From positions 1 to 41,825 of the forward strand of contig CAMFKX010000010.1 of assembly GCA_945957375.1 (NCBI GenBank): a stretch of 41,825 bases of DNA, given 5' to 3'. A program made the position numbers and the translations under genes. This document shows positions 17,318 through 32,524 of the stretch, piece by piece. The DNA is from an uncultured Roseiarcus sp. GTDB lineage: Bacteria; Pseudomonadota; Alphaproteobacteria; Rhizobiales; Beijerinckiaceae. The notes below the pieces were generated by a model. The model ran no database searches. It was given only the letters and a program-made list of their open reading frames with translations, and had not been told where the DNA came from. Numbering within the stretch: the stretch's first letter is position 1; every line of letters begins with the position of its first letter.

Positions 17318-17971
17318 TCACGCCGCCCGACCGGCCAACGTCAGCCCCTCGGCGCGGGGCTCTCCCCTCGCCTCGCGAACCGGCGCGACCGCAACGGCGG
17401 GCTGCCCCGAAGCCTCGCGAAGGCCTGCGCCCAGCGTCGCGGCTACGACGGCCGCGTCGCCGACGCAGCGCAGGCACGGCTGCGCCTTGAGCAGATGCAG
17501 CGGGCGGGCCGACGGCCACAAAACCCAGTATCCAATCCGCCGCCCTTCGCCGAGCGCCAGCGAGATGTCTCCCGTTCCGTCGGAGAAGACGCGAGCCGCG
17601 GCCGAGCCGACATCCTTGAACGGGATGTTGATGAAGATCGGCAACGCGATGCCGACCTTCAGCACCAGCCTTCGCGAGGTCACGACATAGAGCGTGGTGC
17701 GCGCGGAGAGGAAGCTCAGCAGCCCGACGATGGCGAGGGCCAGCACGCCCAGTCCGAGCGCCTTGGCGCCGGCGATCGCCGCGGCGTCCCAGCCGGACTG
17801 CGCCGCCATCCAGACGCTCCAGACCGTCAGGACCAGGAAATAGGCTGCGATGAAGTCCGCCCGGTATGCCCGGCGGGCAAGGCTGATCCACTGGGGTCTG
17901 CCGTGCCAGAGGATTCGCTCGCCTGCCGGTATATCCGCGGGGAGAAGCTTTTCGAGGCTGACCGCCCTCAT
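17318..17971 (-). CDS. puhB: Photosynthetic complex assembly protein PuhB
   Basis: 217-residue inner-membrane protein that aids reaction-centre assembly, with a PH-like domain. It opens with GERILWHGRPQWISLARRAYRADF. Two or three hydrophobic spans follow (residues ~38-57 and ~70-92). Then comes TTLYVVTSRRLVLKVGIALPIFINIPFKDV, the PH-domain signature, and YWVLWPSARPLHLLKAQPCLRCV. Its ATG overlaps the puhA stop (ATGA). Confidence 0.94.
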   Translation of the reverse strand: MRAVSLEKLLPADIPAGERILWHGRPQWISLARRAYRADFIAAYFLVLTVWSVWMAAQSGWDAAAIAGAKALGLGVLALAIVGLLSFLSARTTLYVVTSRRLVLKVGIALPIFINIPFKDVGSAAARVFSDGTGDISLALGEGRRIGYWVLWPSARPLHLLKAQPCLRCVGDAAVVAATLGAGLREASGQPAVAVAPVREARGEPRAEGLTLAGRAA

Positions 17972-18729
17972 AGCAGCGGCTCCGTTCGCACCGGCATGGC
18001 GTACAGCGTTCCCGCGCCGTAGTAGGCCGAGACCTTGTCTTCCTCGAGCAGCGTCACCTTGTCGGGATTCCGGGTCGTCGGCACGCCGGCGAACTGGGAG
18101 GCCTTCAAGGCGTTGACCTTCACGCGCCGCAGCTTGGCGTCGACGTCCGCGAAATAGACGGGCAGGAGGACGTTCTTTCCGCCGTCAAGCGCCACCTCGT
18201 AGTAGCGCAGGATCGATTCGGCGCGGTCGACCCAGAGATCCCGGATGACGCCGGCCTGGACGCCGTCGGTCCCGAACACCGCGAAGCCGGACGGATTGGT
18301 ATGATCCGCCGGCGGCGCGTAGTTCGTCGCCACGCGCAGCGGGGCCAGCAGATCGTGCCCCTCAGCGGTCTTGTAGGTCTCGTCCGCCCGGTTGGCGTAG
18401 CTGCCTGGGCCGACGTTGGCGAGCAGGGGATCGCCGGTCGGGGTGAGCGGAGCGCCCGGCCAGACCTCGGTCTTCCTTGCGCTGATGGGGCGATCGTCCG
18501 GCTTGTAATTCGGGGCCTTGACCTTGCGGCCGTCCGAACGAAGGAACGTCTTCGGCGACGGAATCCAGATCAAGTCGCGGGTCTTGAAGCCGCGCTGGGT
18601 CTCGCTTTCGAGCGGATAGCCTTCGCGCCGGTCCTCGCGGCGCAAATAGAAGATCAGACCGGCGAAGAACAGCCAGAATGTATAGAGAACGATCTGAGCA
18701 ACGTCCAGATGTCCAATGGCGCCTCTCAT
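17968..18729 (-). CDS. puhA: Reaction centre H subunit
   Basis: 253-residue H chain, anchored by one N-terminal helix (VAQIVLYTFWLFFAGLIFYLRRED) with a large cytoplasmic domain. This domain caps the L-M core and conducts protons to QB. Family segments include GYPLESE, WPGAPLTPTGDPLLANVGPGSYANR, GVIRDLWVDRAESILRYYEV (with the Glu near the QB proton path) and VTLLEEDKVSAYYGAGTLYA. Length is normal. It is 4 bp downstream of lhaA. L, M and cytochrome subunits must be encoded elsewhere. Confidence 0.96.
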   Translation of the reverse strand: MRGAIGHLDVAQIVLYTFWLFFAGLIFYLRREDRREGYPLESETQRGFKTRDLIWIPSPKTFLRSDGRKVKAPNYKPDDRPISARKTEVWPGAPLTPTGDPLLANVGPGSYANRADETYKTAEGHDLLAPLRVATNYAPPADHTNPSGFAVFGTDGVQAGVIRDLWVDRAESILRYYEVALDGGKNVLLPVYFADVDAKLRRVKVNALKASQFAGVPTTRNPDKVTLLEEDKVSAYYGAGTLYAMPVRTEPLL

Positions 18730-18733
18730 GACC

Positions 18734-20176
18734 TTAACCCTCCAGATTGAAGCCAGCGACGACAGGAGCGAGCTGCGACGGCTGAGCGCTGCGGAGATCG
18801 CTTCGCGGGCGGACTAGCGGTCCGATTGCGACAAGGGTCGCAAGCAGAAGAACGATTTCAATGGCGTAGACGAAAGTGTAGCCGGTGACCGGACTTGCCA
18901 CCGCCTCGCCGAAGGCGCCGGCCATCGCCAGCGAAGAGCCGACGTCGTTGATGACGCCGCTGAAGGCGACCGCGAGCCCTGCGGCCGTCGCCTGCGCGGC
19001 GCTCCAGGCGCCGAGGGCGAGACCGCGGTCCTCGGGCTTGGCCAGCGCCATCGAGGCGGTCAGCGTGCCGTGGGCGAACAGCCCCCCGCCGAAACCGATC
19101 AGCGCCACGCCGAGCCCGAACAGCGGGCCGGTTTCGAGCGGCGCGGAGAAGATCACGCAGGCGAAGGCGACGACCCCGACGAGCGCGCCGAAGCCCGCGA
19201 CCCGGTGGGGATCCGCCCCCCGGGCCAGACGTCGGGCGGCGAGCAGGAGGCCGGCGCCGCCGCCGAGCGCGAGCAGCGCGGTCAGCGCGGTGGTCGCGCC
19301 GACCGGCAGATGAAGGATCTTGCCGCCATAGGGCTCGAGCAGAATGTCCTGCATGCTGAAGCCCGCGGTGCCGAGCGCGGTCGCGACCAGCCGGCGGCGG
19401 GTCTGGTCGACGCCGGCGAACGCGCTCCAGGCGTCGACGAAGCGGGTCCGCGCCGCGGTCGTCGTCATCCGGGCGCTCCGCGGCTCCTGCTTCCAGAGCG
19501 CGGCGCAGTTCAGCACCATCGTCGTGAGCGCGGCGCCTTGCACGACCTGGATCAGCCGGACCTCGGTGAAATGGCGCAGGAGGAGACCGAACACGAGCGC
19601 GCTCGCCGCCATCCCGACGACCAGCGCCGCGCACAAAAGCGCGACCACCCGCGGCCGGGCGCGCTCGGGCGCCAGGTCCGTCGCGAGCGCGAGCCCGATC
19701 GTCTGGACGGTGTGCAGGCCCGCTCCGACCAGAAGGAACGCCAATCCCGCCGCCGCCTGCCCGACCCAGATCGGACCGGTCGTATCGCCGGACAGAATGA
19801 GCAGCGCGAACGGCATGATGGCGAAGCCGCCGAACTGGAGCAGCGTGCCGAACCAGATGTAGGGCACGCGCCGCCAGCCGAGCACCGACCGGTGCTGATC
19901 GGAGCGGAAGCCGATCAGCGCGCGCAACGGCGCAAAGATCAGCGGCAACGCCAGCATGCAGGCGACGATCCAGGATGGAACCGAGAGCTCGACGATCATC
20001 ACGCGGTTCAGCGTGCCGATCAGAAGGACGATCGCCATGCCGACCGTCACCTGGAACAGCGAAAGCCGCAGGAGCCGCCCCATCGGAAGTTCCGGCGTGG
20101 CCGCATCCGCGAACGGCAGGAAGCGCGGCCCGAGGCTCAGGAAGCCCTTGACGATGGCGGCGCCGGGCCCTCTCAT
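18734..20176 (-). CDS. lhaA: LhaA-type LH1 assembly protein (PucC/BCH2 MFS family)
   Basis: 480-residue polytopic membrane protein required for LH1 antenna assembly. Shared hallmarks with PucC: LGPRFLPFADAATPELPMGRLLRLSLFQ, GTLNRVMIVELSVP, APLRALIGFRSDQH, GAGLHTVQTIGLALATDLAPE, MQDILLEPYGGKIL and FAHGTLTASMALA. Position between bchM and puhA is diagnostic for lhaA. It overlaps the bchM stop by 4 bp. It is one of three family members in this window. Confidence 0.94.
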   Translation of the reverse strand: MRGPGAAIVKGFLSLGPRFLPFADAATPELPMGRLLRLSLFQVTVGMAIVLLIGTLNRVMIVELSVPSWIVACMLALPLIFAPLRALIGFRSDQHRSVLGWRRVPYIWFGTLLQFGGFAIMPFALLILSGDTTGPIWVGQAAAGLAFLLVGAGLHTVQTIGLALATDLAPERARPRVVALLCAALVVGMAASALVFGLLLRHFTEVRLIQVVQGAALTTMVLNCAALWKQEPRSARMTTTAARTRFVDAWSAFAGVDQTRRRLVATALGTAGFSMQDILLEPYGGKILHLPVGATTALTALLALGGGAGLLLAARRLARGADPHRVAGFGALVGVVAFACVIFSAPLETGPLFGLGVALIGFGGGLFAHGTLTASMALAKPEDRGLALGAWSAAQATAAGLAVAFSGVINDVGSSLAMAGAFGEAVASPVTGYTFVYAIEIVLLLATLVAIGPLVRPRSDLRSAQPSQLAPVVAGFNLEG

Positions 20177-20873
20177 GACCGTGCGACCTCCAGCGCTTCC
20201 GAAATGTAGAAGCCGCTCACGATCCGTTCGCCGCGCACGATCCGCCAGCGGTCGCCGCCCAGGGCGCCGTCGAGGCGCTTCTCGAGATTGCCTCGCGAGA
20301 TCGGCGCGATGGCCGGCGAACGATCGCCGCGCGGCAGCAGCTTGCCGACCGCGTGCATCAGGGTGAGGAGCGTCGTGCGCGGCGCGACGGTGAAGACGAC
20401 GGCCTTCTCGGTGCGCTCGGCGAACGCGGCCACCGTGCGCGCGATGTCCGCGCCCTCGTAGTGGATGAGGCTGTCCATCGCGACGACGTAGTCGAAGCGG
20501 CCGTGGGCGGGGTCGAGCATGTCGCCGACGACGAACGTCGCCCGGCCCGGCGCGAGATCGCGCGGCGCGCGCTCGTTGGCCAGCGACACGAGGCTGGGCG
20601 ACACGTCGACGCCGAGAACGTCGGCGCCGCGCCGCGCCAGCGCGACGGAAAGCGCGCCCGTCCCGCAGCCGGCGTCGAGCACGCGCGCCCCGGCGAGATC
20701 CTGCGGAAGCCAGGACGCGATCTTCTCGCGCATCGCGTCCCGTCCGGCGCGGACCGTGGCCCGGACCCGGCTCACCGGCGCGTCGGAGGTGAGACGCGTC
20801 CAGGCCTCGACCGCGGTGCGGTCGAAGTAGCGCTCGAGTTCGTCGCGCCGTGTGACGTAGGTCGCGCTGGCCA

Positions 20874-20874
<1 letters not shown>
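20173..20874 (-). CDS. bchM: Mg-protoporphyrin IX O-methyltransferase
   Basis: SAM-dependent methyltransferase that esterifies the Mg-protoporphyrin C13 propionate before cyclisation. 233 residues from the ATG at 20874, which overlaps the bchL stop (TGATG). The SAM-binding motif VLDAGCGTGALSVALARRG is at ~65-83, followed by ADVLGVDVSPSLV and DYVVAMDSLIHYE. The tail VSGFYISEALEVAR is typical of BchM. The same frame is open further upstream but that part is the shadow of bchL. Confidence 0.95.
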
Positions 20875-25442
<4,568 letters not shown>

Positions 25443-25471
<29 letters not shown>

Positions 25472-26993
25472 AGAGCGTACTTACGGTGATGGTCGCCAAA
25501 CCGCGCTCGCGCGCAAACGTCTCGGTGTTGCCCCGTGCGCGTCCGCGCACGAAGAAAGGAATCTTCTTGAGCTCGCGCTCCGCCTCGGCGGACCAGGTGG
25601 TCGGACCCGACGCATGCGCGACGGCCGGCGCCGGCTCGACCGCGATCGGCTCCGGATTGCGGGCCTGGGCATCGCGAACCAGATGCGAGGGTTGGACCCC
25701 GTCGTGAAACTCGGGATCGTCGCGGAACATGGTCAGCAGGTGTTCCTCGAGGCCCATCATCAGCGGATGGACCCAGGTGTCGAACAGCACGTTCGCGCCT
25801 TCGAACCCCATTTGCGGCGACTTGCGCGCCGGGAAGTCCTGGACATGCACCGGGGCCGAGATCACCGCGCAGGGGACGCCCAGCCGCTTCGCGATATGGC
25901 GCTCCATCTGCGTGCCGAGCACGAGTTCGGGTTGAAGCGCCGCCACTTTCGCCTCGACCTCGAGGTAATCCTCGGTGATCAGGCATTCGGCGTCGAGCGC
26001 GGCGGCGGCTTCGCGAACCTCGCGCGCGAATTCGCGCGAATAGGTTCCCAGTCCGACGACCTTGAAGCCGAACTCGGCGCGGGCGGCGCGGGCCGCGGCG
26101 AGGGCGTGGGTCGCGTCGCCGAAGACAAACACGCGCTTGCCGGTCAGATAGGTCGAGTCGACCGAGCGCGACCACCAGGGCAGACGCGAATCCCGCTCGA
26201 TCCCGCCGGGGATCGGATCGAGGCCGGCGAGGCGGGCCACCTCGGCGACGAAGGCGCGGGTCGCGCCGACGCCGATCGGAACCGTTCGCGAGTAGGGTTG
26301 CCCGTAGGCCTTTTCGAGCCACTGGGCCGTCGGCAACGCGATCTCGGGATAGAGGACGACGTTGAAGTCGGCCTCGCCGAGTCGCGAGATCTCCTCCACG
26401 CTCGCGCCCATCGGGGCGGTGACGGCGATCTCGACCCCGAGCGTCTCGAGGAGGCGCGCGATCTCGGCGATGTCGTCGCGATGACGGAAGCCGAGCGCGG
26501 TCGGGCCGAGCAGATTGCAGCGCGGCCGCGCGCCGGCGGCGCGTTCCCGTTTCGGAGCCGCGACGCCGCGGGCGATGCGATAGAAGGTCTCCGCCGCGCC
26601 CCAGTTCTCTTTCTTGCGGTAGGCGGAGAGCTCGACCGGGATGACCGGAATGGGCAGGCCGAGCGCGCGGGCGAGCCCGCCGGGATCGTCCTGAAGGAGT
26701 TCGGCCGTGCAGGAGGCGCCGACGACGATCGCCTGGGGAGAAAACCGCTCGTAGGCGTCGCGGACCGCGGTCTTGAACAGTTCCGCCGTATCGGCGCCGA
26801 GGTCGCGCGCCTGGAAAGTCGTGTAGGTGACGGGCGGGCGCTCCCCGCGCCGCTCGATCATCGTGAACAGGAGATCGGCATAGGTGTCGCCCTGGGGAGC
26901 GTGCAGAACGAGATGAAGCCCGCGCATGCCGGTCGCGACGCGGATCGAGCCGACATGCGGCGGGCCTTCATATGTCCATAGCGTGAGGTCCAC
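25443..26993 (-). CDS. bchB: Dark protochlorophyllide reductase subunit B
   Basis: One of the two subunits of the NifDK-like catalytic component that reduces ring D of protochlorophyllide without light. 516 residues. Asp36 ([10 protein letters not shown]), the unusual fourth ligand of the NB cluster, is conserved. [17 protein letters not shown] carries a cluster cysteine. The C-terminal segment [21 protein letters not shown] is the small BchB-specific domain that closes over substrate. It follows bchN by 2 bp and overlaps bchH by 29 bp. Confidence 0.96.
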
Positions 26994-26995
26994 GG

Positions 26996-28815
<1,820 letters not shown>

Positions 28816-29392
28816 CGGTCCCGCTTCTCCGGTCCTCGAGGCTGGCCGAGCCGACAGGGCCCAGCCGCTGGACGGCAATGTAGGCCCACGGCCGCGAAAG
28901 TGTCAATCTTTGTTGACGTACTTTTTTAGTTACACTAGTATGGCTCGTTGAGCGAAGGTTGTGCTTAGAGGCGAGATAGGCCGCGTCGGCGCAGCTGTAA
29001 AAATCGCAGGGGGCGCAGATGCCCGACATTGAGTTTCGATTGGCGCGCCCCCGCCCGTCACGCAGGCAAGGCGCGGCGTATCGCCCTCGGGAAGAGACCG
29101 AGGCTCCGGACCGGTCAAGGGGAAGAGTCGCGGGAGGCGGTTGCGCGCCCAGGTCTTCGACCGCCGCCTGGATGCGACCCCGTCCAGCCACGCAAGACTC
29201 GCCGCTTTTGCAAGCCTTGGCGCTTTCAATTGTTCGCCATTGCGGCGACCATCCCGGCGGTTCCTTCGGCGAATCGCTTGCCTTGTTTCCTTGCAGGACC
29301 GGCCGCCGCTTCGGAGCCCGATTTGGGGCTAGAAACCCGGCCCGGCCCGGCGCTGTCGCATCGGAGGCTGTAGTGCAGGAGCGCGGGCTGCT
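28816..29392. other. 577-bp region between divergent bchF and ppsR1
   Basis: It holds the bchF promoter and a plus-strand promoter, then ~450 bp before the ppsR1 ATG. A plus ORF (29019-29441) follows AGGGGGCG and runs into ppsR1, but its sequence is Arg/Pro/Ala-rich and matches no family I know. The minus ORFs are similarly unconvincing. I read this as a long ppsR1 leader or an unrecognised small RNA or gene. Confidence 0.55.
28877..28941. promoter_or_regulatory. Divergent bchF / ppsR1 promoters with two overlapping PpsR-type sites
   Basis: TGT-N12-ACG (28901-28918) and CGT-N12-ACA (28917-28934) are two near-matches to the PpsR palindrome, overlapping by 2 bp. Towards bchF: TTGACA (28906-28901) and TACATT (28882-28877), 18-bp spacer. 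Towards ppsR1: TTGACG (28913-28918) and TAGTAT (28936-28941), 17-bp spacer. Both -35 boxes are inside the PpsR sites, so one bound repressor could shut both directions, including ppsR1 itself. Confidence 0.65.
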
Positions 29393-30919
29393 ATGTCGAA
29401 GCGCCCCCTCGAATCGATGGGCGTCGAAGCGGCAAGCGTGATCCTCAATTCGAGGGGAGATTTCGTGGTCGATGGTGCAAATTCAGCGTCCCCGGCGCGA
29501 TTTGCGAACCCCCGCGAACTGTTGCGGGGGCTCGATCCCGACGACATGGGCAACCTGCTGGCCTCGGCCGCCGACATATCCTTCGTCGTTGACGGCGACG
29601 GCGTCATTGTCGACGCCGCCTTCGCGGACGCGGACCTCGCCAATCGCGCCGGGCCGACGTGGATCGGCAAGCGCCTGATCGAAACAGTCACCGAGGAGAC
29701 CCGGCCGAAGGTCGACGAGCTCCTTCGCGACGCGGCTCATCGAGTGTCTCCGCGCTGGCGCCAGGTGAACCATCCGATCGGCGACGGCCCGGACGTCCCC
29801 GTCCGTTATCGAGCGGTCCGATACGGCCAGGACGGTCGAATCCTCGTGATTGGACGCGATCTCAGGCCGATGGCCGCCCTGCAGCAGCGGGTGGTCGAAT
29901 CGCAGCAGGACATGGAGCGGGAATACACGCGGATCCGCAACGCCGAGAAACGCTACCGGTTGCTGTTTCAGCTCGCCTCGGAAGCCGTCCTGATCCTCGA
30001 TTCCAGCACGGCGCGGATCACCGAAGCCAACCCGGCCGCCGCCCTCTTGCTCGGCGCGGAGCCGAAGAAGCTGATTGGCCGCGATTTCGAAGATCTGTTC
30101 GCCGAAGCGAGCCGCCCGACGATGCGCTCCTTCCTGGCGGCGACCCGGATCGCGCCCCGTGTCGACAGGGTTCATGCCCAGCTCGCCATCGACAACGCCG
30201 ACATCTTGCTGACCGGCTCATCCTATCGTCAGGAAGGCGGCCCCCAGCTCGTCGTCTTGCTTTCGCGATTGAGCGCCGGCTCCCTGGAGAGCTCCATCGA
30301 GGAGGCGAATATCCTGCGCCTCGTGGAGGCGATCCCGGAGGCCTTCATCGTCGTCGGCGCCGATCGACGGATCATGACGGCGAACGCCGCCTTCCTGGAT
30401 CTCGTACAGGCGACGACGGTGATGCAGGTGCGCGGCGAACCGCTCGACAAGTGGATCGGCCGTCCGGGCGTCGATCTCGACGTGCTTTTCGCCAATCTCC
30501 GCGCCCACGCGAGCGTCCGGTTCTTCTCCACGGTGGCGCGGGGGGAACTCGGGACCACCGAAGACGTGGAGATTGCGGCGGCTTCGGCGCTGGGCGAGAC
30601 GGCCCCGGTTTACGGGCTCACGATCCGCGCGACCGGATGGCGGGGCGGACGGGAAAGACTCGGCGGACGGGAGCTGCCGCGAACCGTCGAACAGTTCACC
30701 GAACTCGTCGGCCGCGTGCCGATGAAGAATCTGGTGCGGGAGACGACCGACCTGATCGAACGGCTTTGCATAGAGGCGGCGCTGGAGTTGACCCGCGAGA
30801 ACCGCGCCTCGGCGGCGGAAATGCTCGGCCTCAGCCGTCAGGCGTTTTACGTCAAGCTTCGCCGCTACGGCCTGGGCTCCGGCGACGGGGACAGCGACGA
30901 CGGCGATACGGATCGCTGA
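29393..30919 (+). CDS. ppsR1: PpsR/CrtJ-family photosynthesis repressor, first copy
   Basis: Redox-responsive repressor of bch, crt and puc genes. 508 residues: an N-terminal PAS-like domain (~50-160), the coiled Q-linker LQQRVVESQQDMEREYTRIRN, PAS domains at ~185-295 and ~305-415, then a Fis-type HTH (~470-495, NRASAAEMLGLSRQAFYVKLRRYGL). The only cysteine is Cys459 (IERLCIEAALEL), the position equivalent to the redox Cys in the HTH region of Rhodobacter PpsR. The second, inter-PAS Cys is missing, so no intramolecular disulfide is possible. It stands divergent from bchF and shares promoter sites with it. Confidence 0.95.
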   Translation: MSKRPLESMGVEAASVILNSRGDFVVDGANSASPARFANPRELLRGLDPDDMGNLLASAADISFVVDGDGVIVDAAFADADLANRAGPTWIGKRLIETVTEETRPKVDELLRDAAHRVSPRWRQVNHPIGDGPDVPVRYRAVRYGQDGRILVIGRDLRPMAALQQRVVESQQDMEREYTRIRNAEKRYRLLFQLASEAVLILDSSTARITEANPAAALLLGAEPKKLIGRDFEDLFAEASRPTMRSFLAATRIAPRVDRVHAQLAIDNADILLTGSSYRQEGGPQLVVLLSRLSAGSLESSIEEANILRLVEAIPEAFIVVGADRRIMTANAAFLDLVQATTVMQVRGEPLDKWIGRPGVDLDVLFANLRAHASVRFFSTVARGELGTTEDVEIAAASALGETAPVYGLTIRATGWRGGRERLGGRELPRTVEQFTELVGRVPMKNLVRETTDLIERLCIEAALELTRENRASAAEMLGLSRQAFYVKLRRYGLGSGDGDSDDGDTDR

Positions 30920-30923
30920 ACGG

Positions 30924-31000
30924 CGTCACTCCGACTTGACACCAAACCGGGCCTTTGAATGTCAATCTAACTTGACATTCAGCTTCAAGCGCGCTTACCT
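30924..31000 (+). promoter_or_regulatory. Promoter with paired PpsR-type sites upstream of the bchG remnant and bch2
   Basis: TGTCAATCTAACTTGACA (30960-30977) is a perfect TGT-N12-ACA palindrome. CGT-N12-ACA at 30924-30941 is a degraded partner 18 bp upstream. TTGACA at 30972-30977 followed 17 bp later by TTACCT (30995-31000) gives a plausible promoter whose start would fall near the ATG at 31008. The sites lie immediately after the ppsR1 stop codon (30919). Confidence 0.65.
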
Positions 31001-31007
31001 TCGCCTC

Positions 31008-31172
31008 ATGCGGAGCCCCCAGCCGACACCTGTACTGGAACTGCTCGAGCCCATCACATGCTCGGCGCTCATGGGTGCGTGCACCGCAGGGGCGCCGAAA
31101 TCCCTGAAGGACCGGCGAGCCCAGGCGCTGGCTGACGACGCGATGCTGCGAACCGTCGGAGCGTGGCCATGA
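31008..31172 (+). pseudogene. bchG: Probable bacteriochlorophyll synthase remnant (internally deleted bchG)
   Basis: A 54-codon ORF, ATG at 31008. Its start, PQPTPVLELLEPITC, resembles the BchG N-terminus (family pattern: Pro-rich, then xLLELLxPITW). The rest (~35 residues, ending DAMLRTVGAWP) does not match the prenyltransferase, which should be ~300 residues with DRxxD motifs. Its stop overlaps the bch2 ATG (ATGA), the coupling expected of bchG-bch2. bchG is normally located exactly here, between ppsR and bch2. I infer a large internal deletion. The alternatives are an unrelated small ORF or a leader peptide. Identification rests on ~12 residues plus position. Confidence 0.42.
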
Positions 31173-32509
31173 TCCCTCAGGGCGGACTTGGCTGGTTGGG
31201 CGTCGTCCGACTCGGGCTCGCCCAGACCGCGCTCGGCGCGATCGTGGTGTTGATGACCTCGACCATCAACCGGGTGATGGTCGTCGAGCTCGCCCTGCCC
31301 GCGCTCGTGCCGGGGCTGCTTCTCGCCTTGCACTACGCGGTCCAGATCTTCCGGCCGGCCTGGGGCTACGGCTCCGACGCAGGAGGGCGGCGCACGCCCT
31401 GGATCATCGGCGGCATGGCGACGCTCGCGATCGGCGCGATCGGCGCCGCCGTCGGCACGGCGCTCGCCGCGAACTCCCTGCCGCTCGGGCTCCTGGTCGC
31501 CGCGGTCGCGTTCCTGCTCGTCGGCATGGGCGCGGGTGCGGCCGGCACCTCCGTCCTGGCGTTGCTCGCCTCGCAAGTTGCGCCGCGTCGTCGCGCCGCG
31601 GCGGCCTGCGTCGTCTGGATGATGATGATCCTCGGTTTCGCCGTGTCGGCGCCGCTCGCCGGGCGCTTCCTCGATCCGTTCTCCAACGCTCGCCTGATCG
31701 AGGTGACCTCGACCGTGGCCGGAGCGGCCTTCCTGCTTTCCGTGCTCGCGATCTGGGGCGTCGAAGGCGGGGCGCCCGCGAGAAGCGGCGGTGGTGAAGC
31801 CGCGCATCGCTCGCCGGCATCGTTCCGGCGGGCGCTCGCCGAGGTCTGGCGGGAACCCGAGGCGCGCCGATTCACCACCTTCATCTTCGTTTCGATGCTC
31901 GCCTACGGCTCGCAGGAATTGCTGATCGAGCCGTTCGCCGGCCTCGTCTTCGGGATGACTCCCGGGTCGACCACCAAGCTCGCGGGATTGCAGCATGGCG
32001 GCGTGCTCATCGGGATGCTCGGCGTCGCGATCGCCACATCCGCGATCGGCGGACGGATCGCCAGTTCGCTGCGGGAGTGGACGATCGCCGGCTGCGCCGC
32101 GTCTGCGGCGTCGCTCGCGGCCATCGCAGCGGTCGGGCTCATGGGGTTCGGCCCCGACGCGTTCCGCGTCGCGGTTTTCGCGCTGGGCGTGTCGAACGGG
32201 ATCTACGCGGTCGCGGCGATCGGGTCGATGATGGGCCTCGCCGGCGCAGGAACCGCCTCGCGCGAAGGGACCCGAATGGGGCTTTGGGGCGCCGCGCAAG
32301 CCATCGCCTACGGGACGGGCGGCGTGGCGGCCACGGTTCTCGTCGACGTGGTGAGGAGCCTCGGCTCGACGCCGCTGATCGCCTATGCGCTGGTGTTCGG
32401 CCTCGAGGCGGGGCTGTTCCTGTTCGCCACGGCGCTGGCCCGCTCGGGCGCGCCGCGCCCGGCGAACGACAGCCCGTCGGCTCAGCCCGCGCTTTCGGCG
32501 CAATCGTAG
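31169..32509 (+). CDS. Bch2 (ORF428-type) PucC-family membrane protein
   Basis: 446-residue polytopic protein of the BCH2/PucC MFS group, normally encoded between bchG and bchP. Its role in bacteriochlorophyll or antenna delivery is not settled. Signatures: GWLGVVRLGLAQTALGAIVVLMTSTINRVMVVELALPA, LHYAVQIFRPAWGYGSD, SQELLIEPFAGLVFGM, and EGTRMGLWGAAQAIAYG near the C-terminus. I chose the ATG at 31169, which overlaps the preceding stop and has GGAG ~8 nt upstream. bchP starts 15 bp downstream. Confidence 0.9.
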   Translation: MIPQGGLGWLGVVRLGLAQTALGAIVVLMTSTINRVMVVELALPALVPGLLLALHYAVQIFRPAWGYGSDAGGRRTPWIIGGMATLAIGAIGAAVGTALAANSLPLGLLVAAVAFLLVGMGAGAAGTSVLALLASQVAPRRRAAAACVVWMMMILGFAVSAPLAGRFLDPFSNARLIEVTSTVAGAAFLLSVLAIWGVEGGAPARSGGGEAAHRSPASFRRALAEVWREPEARRFTTFIFVSMLAYGSQELLIEPFAGLVFGMTPGSTTKLAGLQHGGVLIGMLGVAIATSAIGGRIASSLREWTIAGCAASAASLAAIAAVGLMGFGPDAFRVAVFALGVSNGIYAVAAIGSMMGLAGAGTASREGTRMGLWGAAQAIAYGTGGVAATVLVDVVRSLGSTPLIAYALVFGLEAGLFLFATALARSGAPRPANDSPSAQPALSAQS

Positions 32510-32524
32510 GAGACGCCTGACGCC

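Noticed and set aside
29019-29441. 140-residue plus-strand ORF upstream of ppsR1
   Set aside because: It has a possible ribosome-binding site but no recognisable domain, an Arg/Pro-rich sequence, and runs into ppsR1. Kept only as a possibility in the leader finding.
30936-31007. N-terminal part of a longer 78-codon version of the bchG remnant
   Set aside because: It would start before the PpsR site and promoter and encode the operator itself. The ATG at 31008 fits better.
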